From positions 7,589,501 to 7,653,500 of the forward strand of contig NC_092578.1 in NCBI RefSeq assembly GCF_037975245.1: 64,000 bases of DNA. The letters are read 5' to 3'. Below, piece by piece: positions 37,190 to 50,405 of this stretch (its first letter is position 1; each line of letters starts with the position of its first letter). The stretch comes from Apostichopus japonicus (Eukaryota; Echinodermata; Holothuroidea; Aspidochirotida; Stichopodidae). The notes below the pieces were generated by a model that saw nothing but the letters and a program-made list of their open reading frames with translations, was not told where the DNA came from and did no database searches. A program made the translations under genes and the position numbers.

Positions 37190-37556
37190 TTAAAGGCATT
37201 GAAGACTCGCCCAAAACCGAGTGCCGCGCTCGGAAAAATTTAACTTTCCGTTGCTGGCAAGTGAAGTTTTCTGCTTGTCTCTACAAAATGCAGACAGTAA
37301 TGAAACGTGATACCTTGTTATCTTTTATCTAGACCTGACATATCCATCGCTGCTATGTACATTGTGTTGTGGGTACCGACCGTAGCTGTATGTACTGACT
37401 GTACACTAGTGTCTAATTACCGATGGTAGCAAGCTGTGTGTGTGTATTTTCTGGGATCGATGGTGGTGTCTAACAATTCTGTTACACCTTATTCGAAACT
37501 AGGTCAGATTACCGGCATTAGACGTTTCTTTTTGCGCGAGTCTTCACACCCATTAA
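37190..37556. mobile_element. TTAA-flanked MITE, copy 2 (opposite orientation to copy 1)
   Basis: TTAA at 37190-37193 and 37553-37556 bounds the element, with AAGGCATTGAAGACTCGCCC at the left end and GCGCGAGTCTTCACACCC at the right. The interior matches the reverse complement of 9780-10148 over most of its length, including ATGAAACGTGATACCTTGTT and GGGATCGATGGTGGTGTCTA. It is non-autonomous. Confidence 0.85.
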
Positions 37557-37999
37557 AGTAGGACACTGACGGGGCTGCAGCATCCTGCAGCCAGGCTGTA
37601 TAGGTAGGATGTATCTGTTGTGCAGGTGCGCAGTCTCACACAATAGGCGATTGTTTGATATTGCTTAGATCAGCTTTGCTGCAGAAGAGTTTACAGCTAC
37701 TGCAGCTTTTCCTTTTGACCCAATTTTTTTGTTCATGGTTGGCTGGTTCAGTTTCTTAAATATATTTCTGAGATATTGATATTACTTTTTCTTTATGGAA
37801 AACCAGAAAAGCTTTGATGACTTGAATAACATCAAACTCACTTTTTGTTTTCTTGGTTGACATTGTTGGACTTTTCAAAATATCAAGGGATCGACGTTTG
37901 GAGGAAATGTTTTGAAAATTTTTAAAATCACATAGACTAACAAACCTAATTAAATGAACTGTTCACCAGCTCTTTGATGCATGCATTGAGACTGTTCAA

Positions 38000-40900
38000 C
38001 CATACTTGATTTTCTCAACATACTGTAGCAACACACAGGAAGGATTCCTTGATCAATATGGTTAGAGGCAAATATGAAAGTCAAATATTGAGAGTATCAA
38101 TATCTCCAAAAATGAAAGGTTAATGTGATGGGTTACAGCCTGAAAGAGAGAGGGGGAGAGGAGGATGATAAGTAGGGGGGGGGGAGGGGAGAGATGAGGT
38201 TAGATAGGTAGCTATTTAAAAGGCTTCACATACATTGGAAAGTACAATCGTGAGTGGAAGACAGGTAAATATATCACCATATTTTATAAGCAAGACTTGT
38301 TGTGTTTCATGACACCATAGAATAATGCAATTCCATTACAAGAGGCTCAATGGTTTGACATACTCTTAAGATGCGGAATATGCTCGAAGTGATTTGGTTG
38401 ATGAATTTCAGCCATTGGAATATCCCTTCAAGACACTAAATGGTTCACAAGGTACCTGTAGGCTATAAAATGGAATGTTTGTTAAACGCCAGGGATTCAT
38501 AAATGTGGGCTGTATGAGACGAGATGAGAGAATTTATAACCTACAGAAGCAATTATTAACATGTTTCGTAGGAGTGAACTTGAAGTTTTCAGGGTATATT
38601 CATTGGTGATTTGGTGGACTTTTGACAACAACATGTGTCTTCATGGAGTATGGATGGTTGGTACATTGGAAAATTTTTGGATGGCTAATACATAAACATT
38701 GTACTGAGAGGTGATTAAAAAAAACACTATGGTTTGTATATTTTGTGGTGGGGGATGGGGAGGGAGGATTGCATACTCTGACAATGGAAATTACTTTTTT
38801 TTATAATTGGGGGAGGGGGGGGGGAGAAATCCATTTTGGTTGTGTTGTTCTGTAGTGGAGGTAAATATACTGCAGTAAGGTGACTGTGATGTGTATAGCA
38901 CACTACAATGAATTATTATCAATTCTAGGAGCAAAACTAGAAGCATTGATTAATTACTACCAGTGTAAATTGTGTAAATAAATTATAGCTTCCATTGTGG
39001 TTAAGTTCCCCATTTATAGCTATGGTATATTAGTTAATTACTGTCTTTATACAGACTCAGCTATAAATAGTTCATCCCTTTAAACTTTTAAAGTGGAATA
39101 GGAAATTAAATCTTCAACAATTGATTAGTGATTCTGCCCTTTATTAACAAGTTATTAATGCCAATTTAATCCAGAAACACTATACACCATTTCCAAGATG
39201 ATTTCTCATATAAAATTTGACAACATTTTTATAGACCTAACATTTCAAAGCAGACTTTTTTTTATGGTAGAAATGATTTTAAATTCAAATGTTGAAAATA
39301 ATATTTGATGGTTCAGGTGTGATTAAGTCCTGTAAGTAATGTTAATTCTGAAAGCCATCTCATACTACAGTACATCTAAAGCAGGCATACTAGTTTCTAT
39401 TACTCTGAAGTGTTTGTTGGGAAGGGAAATGACTAAGGTATCGGTTTTACTAATGATTAAATTAGCATAATAGAAGACAGCAAGGGGTATTATTATGGTC
39501 TCTCAGTATTAAGAAATTTCCAGGGTTGTATTAATGAAGATGGTCAGTTTGGCAGGCAGGAGGGATAATTACGAGCGGAACAGTTGAAGGCCACTTTCGT
39601 TTCCCTTTTAACTGTCTGCATACGTGACATTGCTTTTAGTTTTCAGGCCTAGAAATTGACAATTTTAGCCACTTGCTAATAACGGAAAAGCCAATGCTAA
39701 AAAAAAAAAACAATAATAATAATAATATTTGCTAAAGTCAAGTTCTGATTGGCATTTTCCTGAAGTATATATAGCACCGCCTCAGTTGATAGAGGCAAGT
39801 GACTGTTGTTGTCTACTGGCAAATGGCAAAATCCACTGGCATTTAGCCGGTAGATATTCTGAATTTTGAGGCCTAGATGAGTTGCTTGCACCTGAGGTAG
39901 TTACTCTCCAACTTGTTCTCAGATTTTGAAGTGGAGTGATTGTATTTTATATGTTATCTTGTTAACTTGCAAACACAACAATATTAATAATGAGACTATA
40001 TATAAAGCGTAAAATACAAAAGAAATCCGAAGTGCTGTAGGAAGAAAATATGAACAAATAAACACAAAATACAGAAATGACAGAGGAGACCGAAAAATGA
40101 AGTAAATAAACAATTGCAGCAATAATTAATATCCTTCTAGAATACAAACCAATGCTTGGGTAATGTGAAGAAACTGGTTAAAATGTTTGTAACTAGTTGT
40201 TAAACTTTGTGTGACCATTTTAGCATATATCACAAAATAGGAAAGAAAAGTGTGTCAGTATCTTAAGGTGTTTAAATTGACTTGAGTAAGTCTTGGAATG
40301 ACATCACAGAACCACTCCCTGTCATTGACTCTATTGAGAAATATATACTGTAGTACTAGCGATGTGTGCTTGTATCTAGCTCAAAATAATCAATATTCTT
40401 ACATACATACTCAGCTGCCATCGAAACAGAAGGGTTTTTTCCCCTATATCCTAACAGCCTTCTCAATATCAATGTATACTTTGACAAATGTGAAACATGT
40501 GACTATATATAGCTACTGTACAAACAGGTTTTAATTACCGTGATGCAATTCAACTGGAATTAAGTTGTAAGGTGTGATGATAGTAACTCATTAAACAGAT
40601 CTCTCGTAATGGTTTACTAGATTTAGTGGTTTGCCTTTTAAAATAGTGAAAGAGCAACTACCCAGCGAATCTCTAGTTTATTTCCTTTTCCGTCGGCCAT
40701 CGTTTTAGAAGTCAACGGCCTTGTTCACATGAGAATGCAAGAGGGGAGCAGGATCTTGTTTTCCTGTTTTCCTGTTTTCCTGTTTACAAATCAGTTGATT
40801 AGGTATTAGTATTATGGTCTACCTCTCCCCCCCCCCCTTTTAAGACTTGCGCCTGTCTGTGTTTATGCATAAGAGATGAGTTCAAGTCACCAGAGATCTC

Positions 40901-42112
40901 GGATTGCCAGAGAACTCTGTTCCTCTGACCCTCAAGAGTGTTCCCTGTGGGGGGGGGGGGTCAGGTTCCTCTCCGAAAGTGAGATCACCATCTCGGGTTC
41001 TGATCCCGGAGTTCCCAAGTATTTCACGCTATAAAATGGATCATCCTTTCCTTCTCAAAATGTGAACAATTAATCCTTTGGTCGTGTTTACATTCTTACT
41101 GCATACCATCCCATACGATAACACACAAATGGATACAATATGAGACTGGCTTTAATTATAAAGGTACATAGTGAACTTTTTGTCAATACTGGTTGGTGTG
41201 TGTGTACTTTATCACTTTAAGAAAAGAGTTACCTCACAGGAAGTAGTTTAAATTTGTCCCACCCAAAATTTATACAAGGAATGAAGCATAAAGGGAAACA
41301 ATGAAATATTTTAAATTTGTTTGTGGGATAAGAACTTCTTGTGTAATTGGATCACACAATTTTACAATTTTCTTTAACTATTGGATTAATCAATTCGACA
41401 ACATTGAAAATGATGCTTATTTTCTTGCAGACTAGTCTTGTAAAAATTCATAATTCCAAAGATATTCTCTTAGGGGTTTCCTTTAACCCATTAGATGCTT
41501 TAAGTAGTTAATAGTTCATGAAAGAGAAAGTATCTCCCACCCTACTTATATATTAACGGTAAACAAGAACGCTCTCGTATAACGTATCCATGCTCAACTG
41601 TTTAATTAAAGCTGAATGATTTGTCAAAGCCATTTTGAAATGCTCATGTCTGCTATGTTATAAAATACTTTGGCACACTTATTAAAGTCTTAAACCACCA
41701 GCGTATCATACTGAGCTTGATACAAGTGGGTGTAAATAACTCTTCTAATCCCGGCGGATCAAAATGTATCTATTTCTTGCTTTTCCTTCCTTAAAATAAT
41801 TGTTAACCATATAGTATATATATGCAGAATACTTCCCAAATGTCAACTTTAGACTACATCTCTTGTAACTAAATTTTGCTTCATGATCTCGTCCAAGCAT
41901 TTGTTTCCTCTTGACATTTCCTGTTATCATGATTCTAAATACTAGTATACTTCTTAGCATTGTATTTACTTTAGCTATAGCCTATTACTATACATGACTA
42001 AGCTTAAGTCTGAAGGCTCTCATTTTAAGAAAACAATAGCTAATTAAAATGCAGAATGTTATTTTTCTCCCTACATGTAATTAGTTCTGTGCTAGATCTA
42101 TTAATTTTTTTT
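38000..42112. other. Intron 2 segment with scattered low complexity, no gene seen
   Basis: G-runs occur at 38175-38186, 38812-38822 and 40950-40960, a C-run at 40827-40838, a short (TTTTCCTG)n repeat at 40758-40786 and an AATAAT run at 39712-39728. No exon with family resemblance was found. Confidence 0.55.
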
Positions 42113-42980
42113 TTTATACTGTACTTCAACAATCCAATGGATATCAATGCTACATTTCTATATATTCTGTACTTCAACATACCAATGGATATCAATCCTA
42201 CATTTCTATATATAATGTAGTTCAACAAACCAATGGATATCAATCCTACATTTCTATATATAATGTAGTTCAACAAACCAATGGATATCTATGCTACATT
42301 TCTATATATTCTGTACTTCAACATACCAATGGATATCAATCCTACATTTCTATATATAATGTAGTTCAACAAACCAATGGATATCAATCCTACATTTCTA
42401 TATATAATGTAGTTCAACAAACCAATGGATATCAATGCTACATTTCTATATATTCTGTACTTCAACATACCAATGGATATCAATCCTACATTTCTATATA
42501 TAATGTAGTTCAACAAACCAATGGATATCAATCCTACATTTCTATATATAATGTAGTTCAACAAACCAATGGATATCTATGCTACATTTCTATATTTATT
42601 GTAGTTCAACAAACCAATGGATACCAATGCTACCTTTCTATATATATTGTACATAGTTCAAAAAACCAAAGGATATCAATGCTACATTTCTATTTACTGT
42701 AGTTCAACAAAACAATGGATATCAATGCTACATTTCTATATATATACTGTAGTTCAACAAACCAATGGATATCAATGCTACATTTCTATATATATACTGT
42801 AGTTCAACAAAACAATGGATATCAATGCACTATATTTCTATATTTTTTCTGTAGTTCAACAAAACAATGGATATCAATGCTACATGTATATACTGTAGTT
42901 CAACAAACCAATGGATATCAATGCTATATTTCTATATATTCTGTAGTTCAACAAAACAATGCATATCTATGCTACATTTT
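42113..42980. repeat. 48-bp satellite-like tandem array, about 18 copies
   Basis: The unit CAATGGATATCAAT(G/C)CTACATTTCTATATAT(A/T)(A/C)TGTAGTTCAACAAAC is 48 bases, a multiple of three, which is why long frames run through it on both strands. Alternating unit variants (ACATACC versus ACAAACC; AATCC versus AATGC) form a higher-order pattern in the left half; the right half is more irregular. Confidence 0.95.
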
Positions 42981-43162
42981 GCTTTACATTCAACTCATTG
43001 TAAAATGTTTATACATGATCTAGTGTAAATCTGTATATAAGACACACCCAACTTGTCCGGTTTCCCTTCTATTATTCAAACCACTGTGAGCACACAGTTT
43101 CATAAACTCAAGAAGTTCAGTTCAAGAGTGCGGATTATGAGGAAAGAAACATTGTGTAATTA

Positions 43163-43671
43163 GCACTACTACCCACTGTACCTGTGTGTAAAACATAGTT
43201 TACTACAGTACACACTGTACCTGTGTATAAAACGTAGTTTACTACCCACTGTATTTGTGTATAAAATATAGTTTACTACCCACTGTATCTTTTTCTGAAA
43301 CATAGTTAACTACCCACTGTTCCTGTGTATGAAACATAGTTTACTACAGTACACACTGTACCTGTGTATAAAACGTAGTTTACTACCCACTGTTCCTGTG
43401 TATGAAACATAGTTTACTACAGTACACACTGTACCTGTGTATAAAACGTAGTTTACTACCCACTGTATTTGTGTATAAAATATAGTTTACTACCCACTGT
43501 ATCTTTTTCTGAAACATAGTTAACTACCCACTGTTCCTGTGTATGAAACATAGTTTACTACAGTACACACTGTACCTGTGTATAAAACGTAGTTTACTAC
43601 CCACTGTATTTGTGTATAAAATATAGTTTACTACCCACTTTATCTTTTTCTGAAACATAGTTTACTACAGT
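43163..43671. repeat. 34/39-bp minisatellite, left part
   Basis: Units of the type GTTTACTACCCACTGT(A/T)(C/T)(C/T)TGTGTATAAAA alternate with units containing CTACAGTACACACTGTACCTG. A multi-unit block (about 180-190 bp) is itself repeated, so there is a higher-order structure. The hAT-like element at 43672-45112 interrupts the array. Confidence 0.9.
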
Positions 43672-45112
43672 AAAGGGATGCACCGGATCCAAATTTTTGG
43701 ATCCGGCCGGAACCGGATTTTGCCGGATAGTACATGACATCCGGCCGGAACCGGATTTTTTCATTACACAAAACAAAATCATTAATAAGAAGTAGAAGTA
43801 TGAAACAAGGAGCAAATCCTAGGTGAGGTATACGCATATTATAAAGAAGTTGTAATTAAGACCCCATTTATGAGATTAAATATGACTTGATGTGGTGTAA
43901 TCTACATTCTTTAATAAAATATCTACTGTACAATAAAATTGTCAACAAGCTTCATACAGTATGTAAATTTGTTTGCTGGAAAAATACTGCATACTACCTA
44001 TGAAGTTTGTTTTAAAACGGGAAGCTACATTTTACAAATCTCATACTTTATACTGAATAAAAAGATTATTTAATTGTTGTAGTAACACTAATATCAGGAT
44101 GAAGAATTGTCTTTTATTATTCATTATTTGGTAACAAACTTTTACACTGCAATATTATCTGTAAAAAAAAAAAAAAAAAAAGCATTGCATCTCTCCAGAA
44201 GTGGAAGAAACTTCTTATCTATCTTTTATCTATCCTTTAAAATGGAATTGAATGTTCATTAGAACACTTAATGATTTAGGTTTTTCATGAACTTTTAGGA
44301 ACTTTCATGGTGACAAGAGATATCTCTTTCTGTGAGAAAATTAGATACTGTTTTTTCTGTGACTGGCACCCCATTTAGTGGAAACTCTTCTAGTCCGTTG
44401 CTTCATCTATTTATAAAAGTGCCAAGATTACAATTTGCATATTGCCATGACCACAAACAACGAGTAACAATTGACAGCTTTCTAGACAGGAAATGGACTG
44501 CAGTGGTCCACAAAAAGATCCATTGTTTTGACTTCTTAAGGTCCTAATGCACATGTTTGGATTTTGGACATTTCATTTCATGCAAGTGTTTCTCTCTGAC
44601 CATATAAGAGATTGTTTCACACATAAAAATTCAGAGAAAACATGAATGCCAACAATGAATAATGGGAAAGTAAAGATTCAATGGAACAGTATTTTGACTG
44701 ATAAGTATATGAATGGTCTATTTTAACTGCACAATATTAAACTGATGAAGGCTGCAAGAAATGATTTCACTGCAAACTGTATTTTTTGTATATAGCTTCA
44801 TATTATTACAGTAGTTGTATTATTTTGGTTGATCTTTAGAAACAGTGGGTCAGACCATTGAGAAAATTAAATTAAACATGTTAAACCTAATTTTTCCTGA
44901 CTTTGAATGTTTTTATTAATTTTTGGAAATAGTTTACATTAATACCAACACCTTTTTAAGGAATAATTCAGGCCAGATTTTGAAAAAGATCCGGGCAGAT
45001 TTTGAAAAAGATCCGGCCGGATTTTGAAAAATATCCGGCCGGAACCGGAATCGGATAATTTCTCACTATCCGGCCGGATAGTCCGGCCGGACCGGATATC
45101 CGGTGCATCCCT
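43672..45112. mobile_element. hAT-like element B, 1.44 kb, inserted in the minisatellite
   Basis: The left end AGGGATGCACCGGATCC and right end CGGTGCATCCCT are inverted repeats. ATCCGGCCGGA motifs are repeated just inside both ends. ACTACAGT at 43664-43671 and 45113-45120 is an 8-bp direct repeat, matching hAT insertion. The interior (about 43795-44830) is absent from element A at 29155-29586 and contains a 71-codon frame (44332-44547) that I do not recognise as a transposase. B is therefore either a less-deleted derivative or carries unrelated filler. Confidence 0.8.
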
Positions 45113-45405
45113 ACTACAGTACACACTGTACCTGTGTATAAAATATAGTTTACTACCCACTGTATCTGTGTATAAAATATAGTTTACTACCCACTCTACC
45201 TGTGTAAAACATAGTTTACTACCCTAATTACCTGTGTTTAAAACGTAGTTTACTACCCACTCTACCTGTGCATAAAACGTTGTTTACTACCCACAAAACA
45301 TAGTTTACTACCCACTGCACCTATGTATAAAACGTAGTTTACTACCCACTCTACCTGTGTATAAAAACGTAGTTTACTACCCACTCTACCTGTGTATAAA
45401 ACAAA
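45113..45405. repeat. 34/39-bp minisatellite, right part
   Basis: This continues the array split by the element at 43672-45112, with units such as GTAGTTTACTACCCACTCTA and CCTGTGTATAAAAC. The units differ slightly from the left half (CTCTACC instead of CTGTACC). Confidence 0.9.
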
Positions 45406-46389
45406 ATTGTCCTTTTACAGTCAAAGCTATAATTCTGTAATGAAAGCAAATTTACTTCATACTGTAGGTCATGGAATGTTAAAGTTAATATGATACATAC
45501 CGGAGGTGATACTGTACACAACCATATCCAGTATATATTCCTATAAAGATGGAGACATCTTGTACATTTCGGGTTGACCGATGCTCCAACAATTCATGTT
45601 TGTTCGCTTATTGTCCGGCACAGATGATAAACCATATAAATTGGAATTTCGAAGCAGTAAGTAAAACAGACTTGTGTACTTCAAACCCTCACTCGATTTA
45701 CTTTATGTTAAATGGTATCAAATACTACTTACGATGAAACCTGATATTCTGGTACTGGTGGCATTGAAGTACACAAGTTTTTCAAAACAAAACAGCAAAC
45801 AGGGTTTTGTACTCTAGGCATGTTTACATGGCACTAAACGTCAATACTTGTCATGGCAAAGATATAGTTCATTACACTAAGTCTTAAGTATCTCGGTACT
45901 TTTGTTTGAGGAAAGTAAGACTTGATATATTTTAAAACTGGATTAAGGAATGCTACTGGATTAATGAAAACTGCATCAATTGAATGGTGAGACCAGTATG
46001 TACAGCACTGTACATCCCATAATGGAAGCTGATATTGCATGCAAATCGTGTCTCGCTACAGCTGGATTGACTTTCTGCCTGCGTAAGTAACCGTTACGGT
46101 CCAGTCCTTCATAATCTCGGTCTATAGACCGTGCCGGCTGTCATGAAGCTCACAGTTTGTGTAAAGATTAGATTGGATTAGATAAAATAGTGTCATTTTA
46201 TTTTCATTTAGATTGGTTTTCATTTCCTATGTATTTTTATCTCCAGAGCTACTATGTAGCATACCGTAGTATACGGCCGTGCAATGTGTAATACAGATGT
46301 AACTCATGAATATTTATTGACTAATCTATTCTTACTTTAATTGCCCTCATAAATAATTCATAAATGTTTGTTTAATTTGAATTATTTAG

Positions 46390-46422
46390 CTTCCAAATCA
46401 CTTCAAGCTTTTGAGGACGAAG
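46390..46422 (+). CDS. RAPH1: MRL-family adaptor, coding exon 3 (33-base micro-exon)
   Basis: It is too short for gene finders but well supported. The acceptor is TTGAATTATTTAG, the donor GAAG followed by GTAAGG. The length keeps the phase (enters and leaves in phase 1). With its neighbours it reads LE-T-SKSLQAFEDE-D-SQDVDLDAL, which lines up with RIAM DLNESLNALEDQDLDAL and lamellipodin NLNEALNQGETVDLDAL. It adds the start of the second N-terminal helix. Skipping it would join exons 2 and 4 in frame with Asn instead of Asp, so it could be alternatively spliced. It lies after a 24-kb intron. Confidence 0.75.
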
Positions 46423-48752
46423 GTAAGGCTTACGGAAAAACCTCCCGATTTTTGTTGAATTTGTGCCTTTTGCAGAATTATGCATGAATGGGTTTACTTC
46501 AGCAAAATGTTTGTATTTGTTTTCTGTTTTGCAGTCTGCACAAATGTCTGTGTCTTAGAGATAACTGTTATTGATTAATGTGGTGTTTTGTTTCAGAATA
46601 TTTTAAAAACAATCAATCCAGCAATTTTCTTTGATATAGCACCTAATATTCAAAGTCAAGCAAATGTTCAGTGGTGCTTAGAGTCAAGAAAATGCTCTTG
46701 AAAATAGATAAAATTTTATGTGACCATTTTCCAAAAAGCACAGAAAGCGTTATACAATTTATGCTGTAGTTCTTTTTATACAAAAAAGCAAACATTTGTT
46801 TACTGAAACTTCTTTTTGCCAGCTGGTTTTGGCTGAACTTTGAAATATGCATTTTTATTCCTAAAAAGGAGAGAGAGAGGGGAAAAGAAGCCACAGGCAT
46901 TTTTTTTTCTATTTTTAAGCACTTTTGGCAAAGCAACTTGATAAGCAAGCACTTTATTCTTTGAATTTAATTCTTTTATTTAGAAATTTCCAAACATCAC
47001 AGATAAAGCATTAAAAGCTCAATTTTCAAGCACTTTTATATGGCCGCTATCTCTCTTTGAACAAAGTGATTTTGCGGGAGTAGTAAGAGGATGATAACGA
47101 TCATTTTCTTACTTACAGGAGCCTTAGATTTATAAAGCAAACTACTGCAGCTGAAGAATGCAAAATTGTGTTATTTGTGTGATTTGTAAGCAAAGCAGAT
47201 GCCAAATTTAAATTGTCTATTTTAACTTGAATATCAAAGTCCTTTCCAGTTTATTTGTGGTGATTTTGTCTTGCATCGTTCTTTATCTTTAATATTAAAA
47301 ACAATGTTTGCATTTTTCATAAAATTGTTGAGTTTTGTTGTATTTATAAAGCATGTATTAGTTCTCAGTGCAAGTTCCTTTTACTTTTTATCAATGCATC
47401 TGTTTGATTGACTTTTAAATTGTTGGATTTTTATATTTGAGAGAGATTTACAGTAGAGAAAAAAAATATGAAAACCTGAAGACTTTGGTGGCAGAATATT
47501 AAAATGCATGAGATCTATAATTTGATTTATAGCCATTTCAGTGTGTGATATTTAAATGGACTGAATGTGTCAAGTTTATGTCAGAGATAGTAGTGTATTC
47601 TTAACACCCTCCCCCCCCCCTCCCTCCCTGCCTGCCCAATCTCCTCGTTCCATCCTTGAGTTATCTATGGTGTTCTTTTGTACCAACTCTGATTAAAATC
47701 ATTAATTCATGTATGCAACTCGCAATGAGTTAGCACGGCAAGGTTATTAATAATATTCACTTGACAAAATTTGATAATTTAGGCCTTCCAGCCTTCACAC
47801 TTTCTTCAACGTCAAAGTGCAAGTTCAGTGTACAGAGTTCACACGATTTCATTTTGATGGGAAAGATGTAATCTCGCCATCTTACTCTTGCCTGCTGGTA
47901 CTGATCTCATTCATCTTTTTATGGTCAATGTTCAAATCTTTTAAAACTATAATAATTGCCTTTCTTGGATTTTGTTGTTGTTGCAGAAAGCTGTTTCTTT
48001 ATTTCATACTTGATACCATGTTTAGATCTTTGTAGGTGCTCTCACTTTTGTACTTACTGCTGACTTTCCTTGTAAAAATTTACTTTTCAAAACAAGAAGA
48101 AATGTCCTTTTGTTTTGGTAAGAACTTTTTGTTGAAAATCTGTAAAAGAAAAATGGCAGTTCTGACAACTATTAGCACATGTATAGTATTCCGTTCAATT
48201 TACTTGCTTATGCTACAATGTAGTTGCCTTTTGAGACATAGCGCACAGGGACAATTAAACTAAAAAGTTTGGTTCCCTCATCACTTACCGATCTCCACAC
48301 CACAACTGCACTCCTGCTTTCTTAGTATTAGCTAGGCAAAAATGGAAGTTGCGAAATGCCAGACGACTATCACAATGACAAATTTTTGTTGTTACATTTA
48401 TACTCCTTGAAATTGCCACCAAAAATATTCTGAAAATAGAAAGTTTGAATTATTATTTATACGTAGAATTATCGGAAATGGAAACTGCTTGAAAATAATA
48501 TTGTGATAGACTGTCTGTAAGAATCACCATAGTAAGAGCTTTTTTGCTCTATTTACTTACACAATACAAAATTGCTTGTTATTTCAATTTCCTGTTTTGA
48601 AAATTGTTTGGGCGTAATTGTTCTGGAGGCTAGCTCATTTCATGATATGACTTTAATATTTATAAACAAAGGTAGATAACTTAAATAGGCTATTACAGAA
48701 ATTATATTGAGTTTTAAAATTTGCAAGTTTTTTTCTTTGACTAGTGCTTGCA

Positions 48753-48862
48753 TACGGTGGCTTAATAGGGACATAGGGGGGGAAATAAGTGTCCCCAAAT
48801 CTCAAAATTTTGACTTTTTATCTCAGTTTTTTCCTTTTTCATGTCCCTATTGAGCCACCATA
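48753..48862. mobile_element. Small TA-flanked MITE
   Basis: CGGTGGCTTAATAGGGACAT at the left is mirrored by TGGTGGCTCAATAGGGACAT (reverse strand) at the right, and both ends abut TA. A TA duplication and ~20-bp inverted repeats fit a Tc1/mariner-type non-autonomous element of about 106 bp. The interior carries a G-run and a T-rich stretch. Confidence 0.7.
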
Positions 48863-50086
48863 CTTGCAAAACATTTAATGATTTTGAAAATCATTCTCTC
48901 ATATATCCATGAACCTGGACAATTCCCATCAATTGATAAATGGTACAAAAAAAACCCACTTTAAATGCTAATGCATGGTTTTATTTGCGCAATTCCAGTT
49001 CCCAGAGTCAGGGGAAACGCTACTCTAGCTGCTGATGGGGGACGTTGCTATCTGAATGAACATGGTAGTACCATCTGATGACATATGTTCATCTGTATAG
49101 TACAATCTCGGTTCACTTGTTACTGATTTGCATGAAGGCTGCATGAATAATTCATAACTTAAACGATCAGGTCATAGGTCACTTCATAGCAGTGGTACTG
49201 ACAGTTTGAGCAGTACTACGAATGATATCCTGTTTCTAGTTAATTCGGAAGCCTTGATATTGTCCCTACAGTACTTGTAAATGCTTTGAAGTTTGGCATG
49301 AAAGTACAGTACCATTACATAACATGGGCTTCCTCTGTTTTGGTACATTGTTACAAAATCGTACCAACTGGTTGCAGGAGCTACCATCACTTTAGTGAAG
49401 TACTGTAGTTTACAATCGTTTATTTACTCTGTTGAAAATGTGTGACATATGGTAGCCCAACAACACTTCTTAGTATTATATGTGGAAAGGATTAGTGAAG
49501 ATAAAAAGAAAAAGAAAAAACAACCCAAAAACCAAGTCTTCCACAGTTTCATATTTAGGGGACAGTTGAAAGGCACTTGTCACCTCACACACAAAAAAAG
49601 ACCCCAAAAAATTGCATAGACTAGGGAAGAATAAGAGACACAGGTGTATTTTGCTGTTATTGGTTAATATTTAAATGAAGTATGCTTTGTTGTATTTATC
49701 TCTCTGTTCGTCTAACATTTAATAGAATAATGAGTATTAGGCTATGAGACATACAGACAATACAGATCTAATATCACATACTAGAAGGTATTGAACTGTA
49801 GCCTTTATCTTCCATATGGCGATGTTTACAGTAAATTCACTCAGATACATACAGTTGCAAGTACATCTCTTGGGATTAAGTGTGACATTCATTTAAACAT
49901 AGATTAGTTATAGCTGCCACAAGATTGTCAAGACATTTACATACAGTACATATCATACAGTCTGAACAGGTTGACAGCAATGATGGGGTAAAAAATGTAT
50001 GTAATAATAGGTCTATAGGAGTGTTGAAACAGTCTGTGTGTGTTTGCTTGCTTGTGTATGCATGACTGACTGAAGCATGCAGTGAA

Positions 50087-50279
50087 CTGTGGGCGTTGAA
50101 AATTGTAACAACGTTCAAAAGAATGTATGGTTGAATTATGTAGTGTGTACTGTGGATGTTGAAAATTGTAACAACGTTCAAAAAGAATGTATGGTTGAAT
50201 TATGTAGTGTGTACTGTGGACGTTGAAAATTGTAACAACGTTCAAAAGAATGTATGGTTGAATTATGTAGTGCATACGG
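50087..50279. repeat. 62-63-bp tandem repeat, three copies
   Basis: The unit contains GTTGAAAATTGTAACAACGTTC and ATGTATGGTTGAATTATGTAG. The three copies differ by single bases and one A indel. Confidence 0.95.
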
Positions 50280-50315
50280 TAAGTGCCACATGTCTTATAG
50301 TTTGTACCTTTTAAG

Positions 50316-50405
50316 ATTTTACTCTAATCCCATGTAAAGTGCGTTGAGATAATCCTTTTAATTATGTTAAGTGCCATATAAATATAAATTATTTTTATTA
50401 ATATT
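50316..50405 (+). mobile_element. LINE/SINE 3'-tail fragment
   Basis: The phrase GTAAAGTGCGTTGAGAT...TTAAGTGCCATATAAAT, followed by an AATTATTTTTATTA-rich end, matches the familiar 3' tail of CR1/L2-type LINEs and their dependent SINEs. There is no coding part. Confidence 0.65.

Noticed and set aside
42040-43023. Long repetitive frames on both strands (LLNYIIYRNVGLISIG-type and others)
   Set aside because: Produced by the 48-bp satellite, whose unit is a multiple of three.
44332-44547. 71-codon frame inside hAT-like element B, considered as a transposase remnant
   Set aside because: No hAT dimerisation or catalytic motif is visible; too short to assign.
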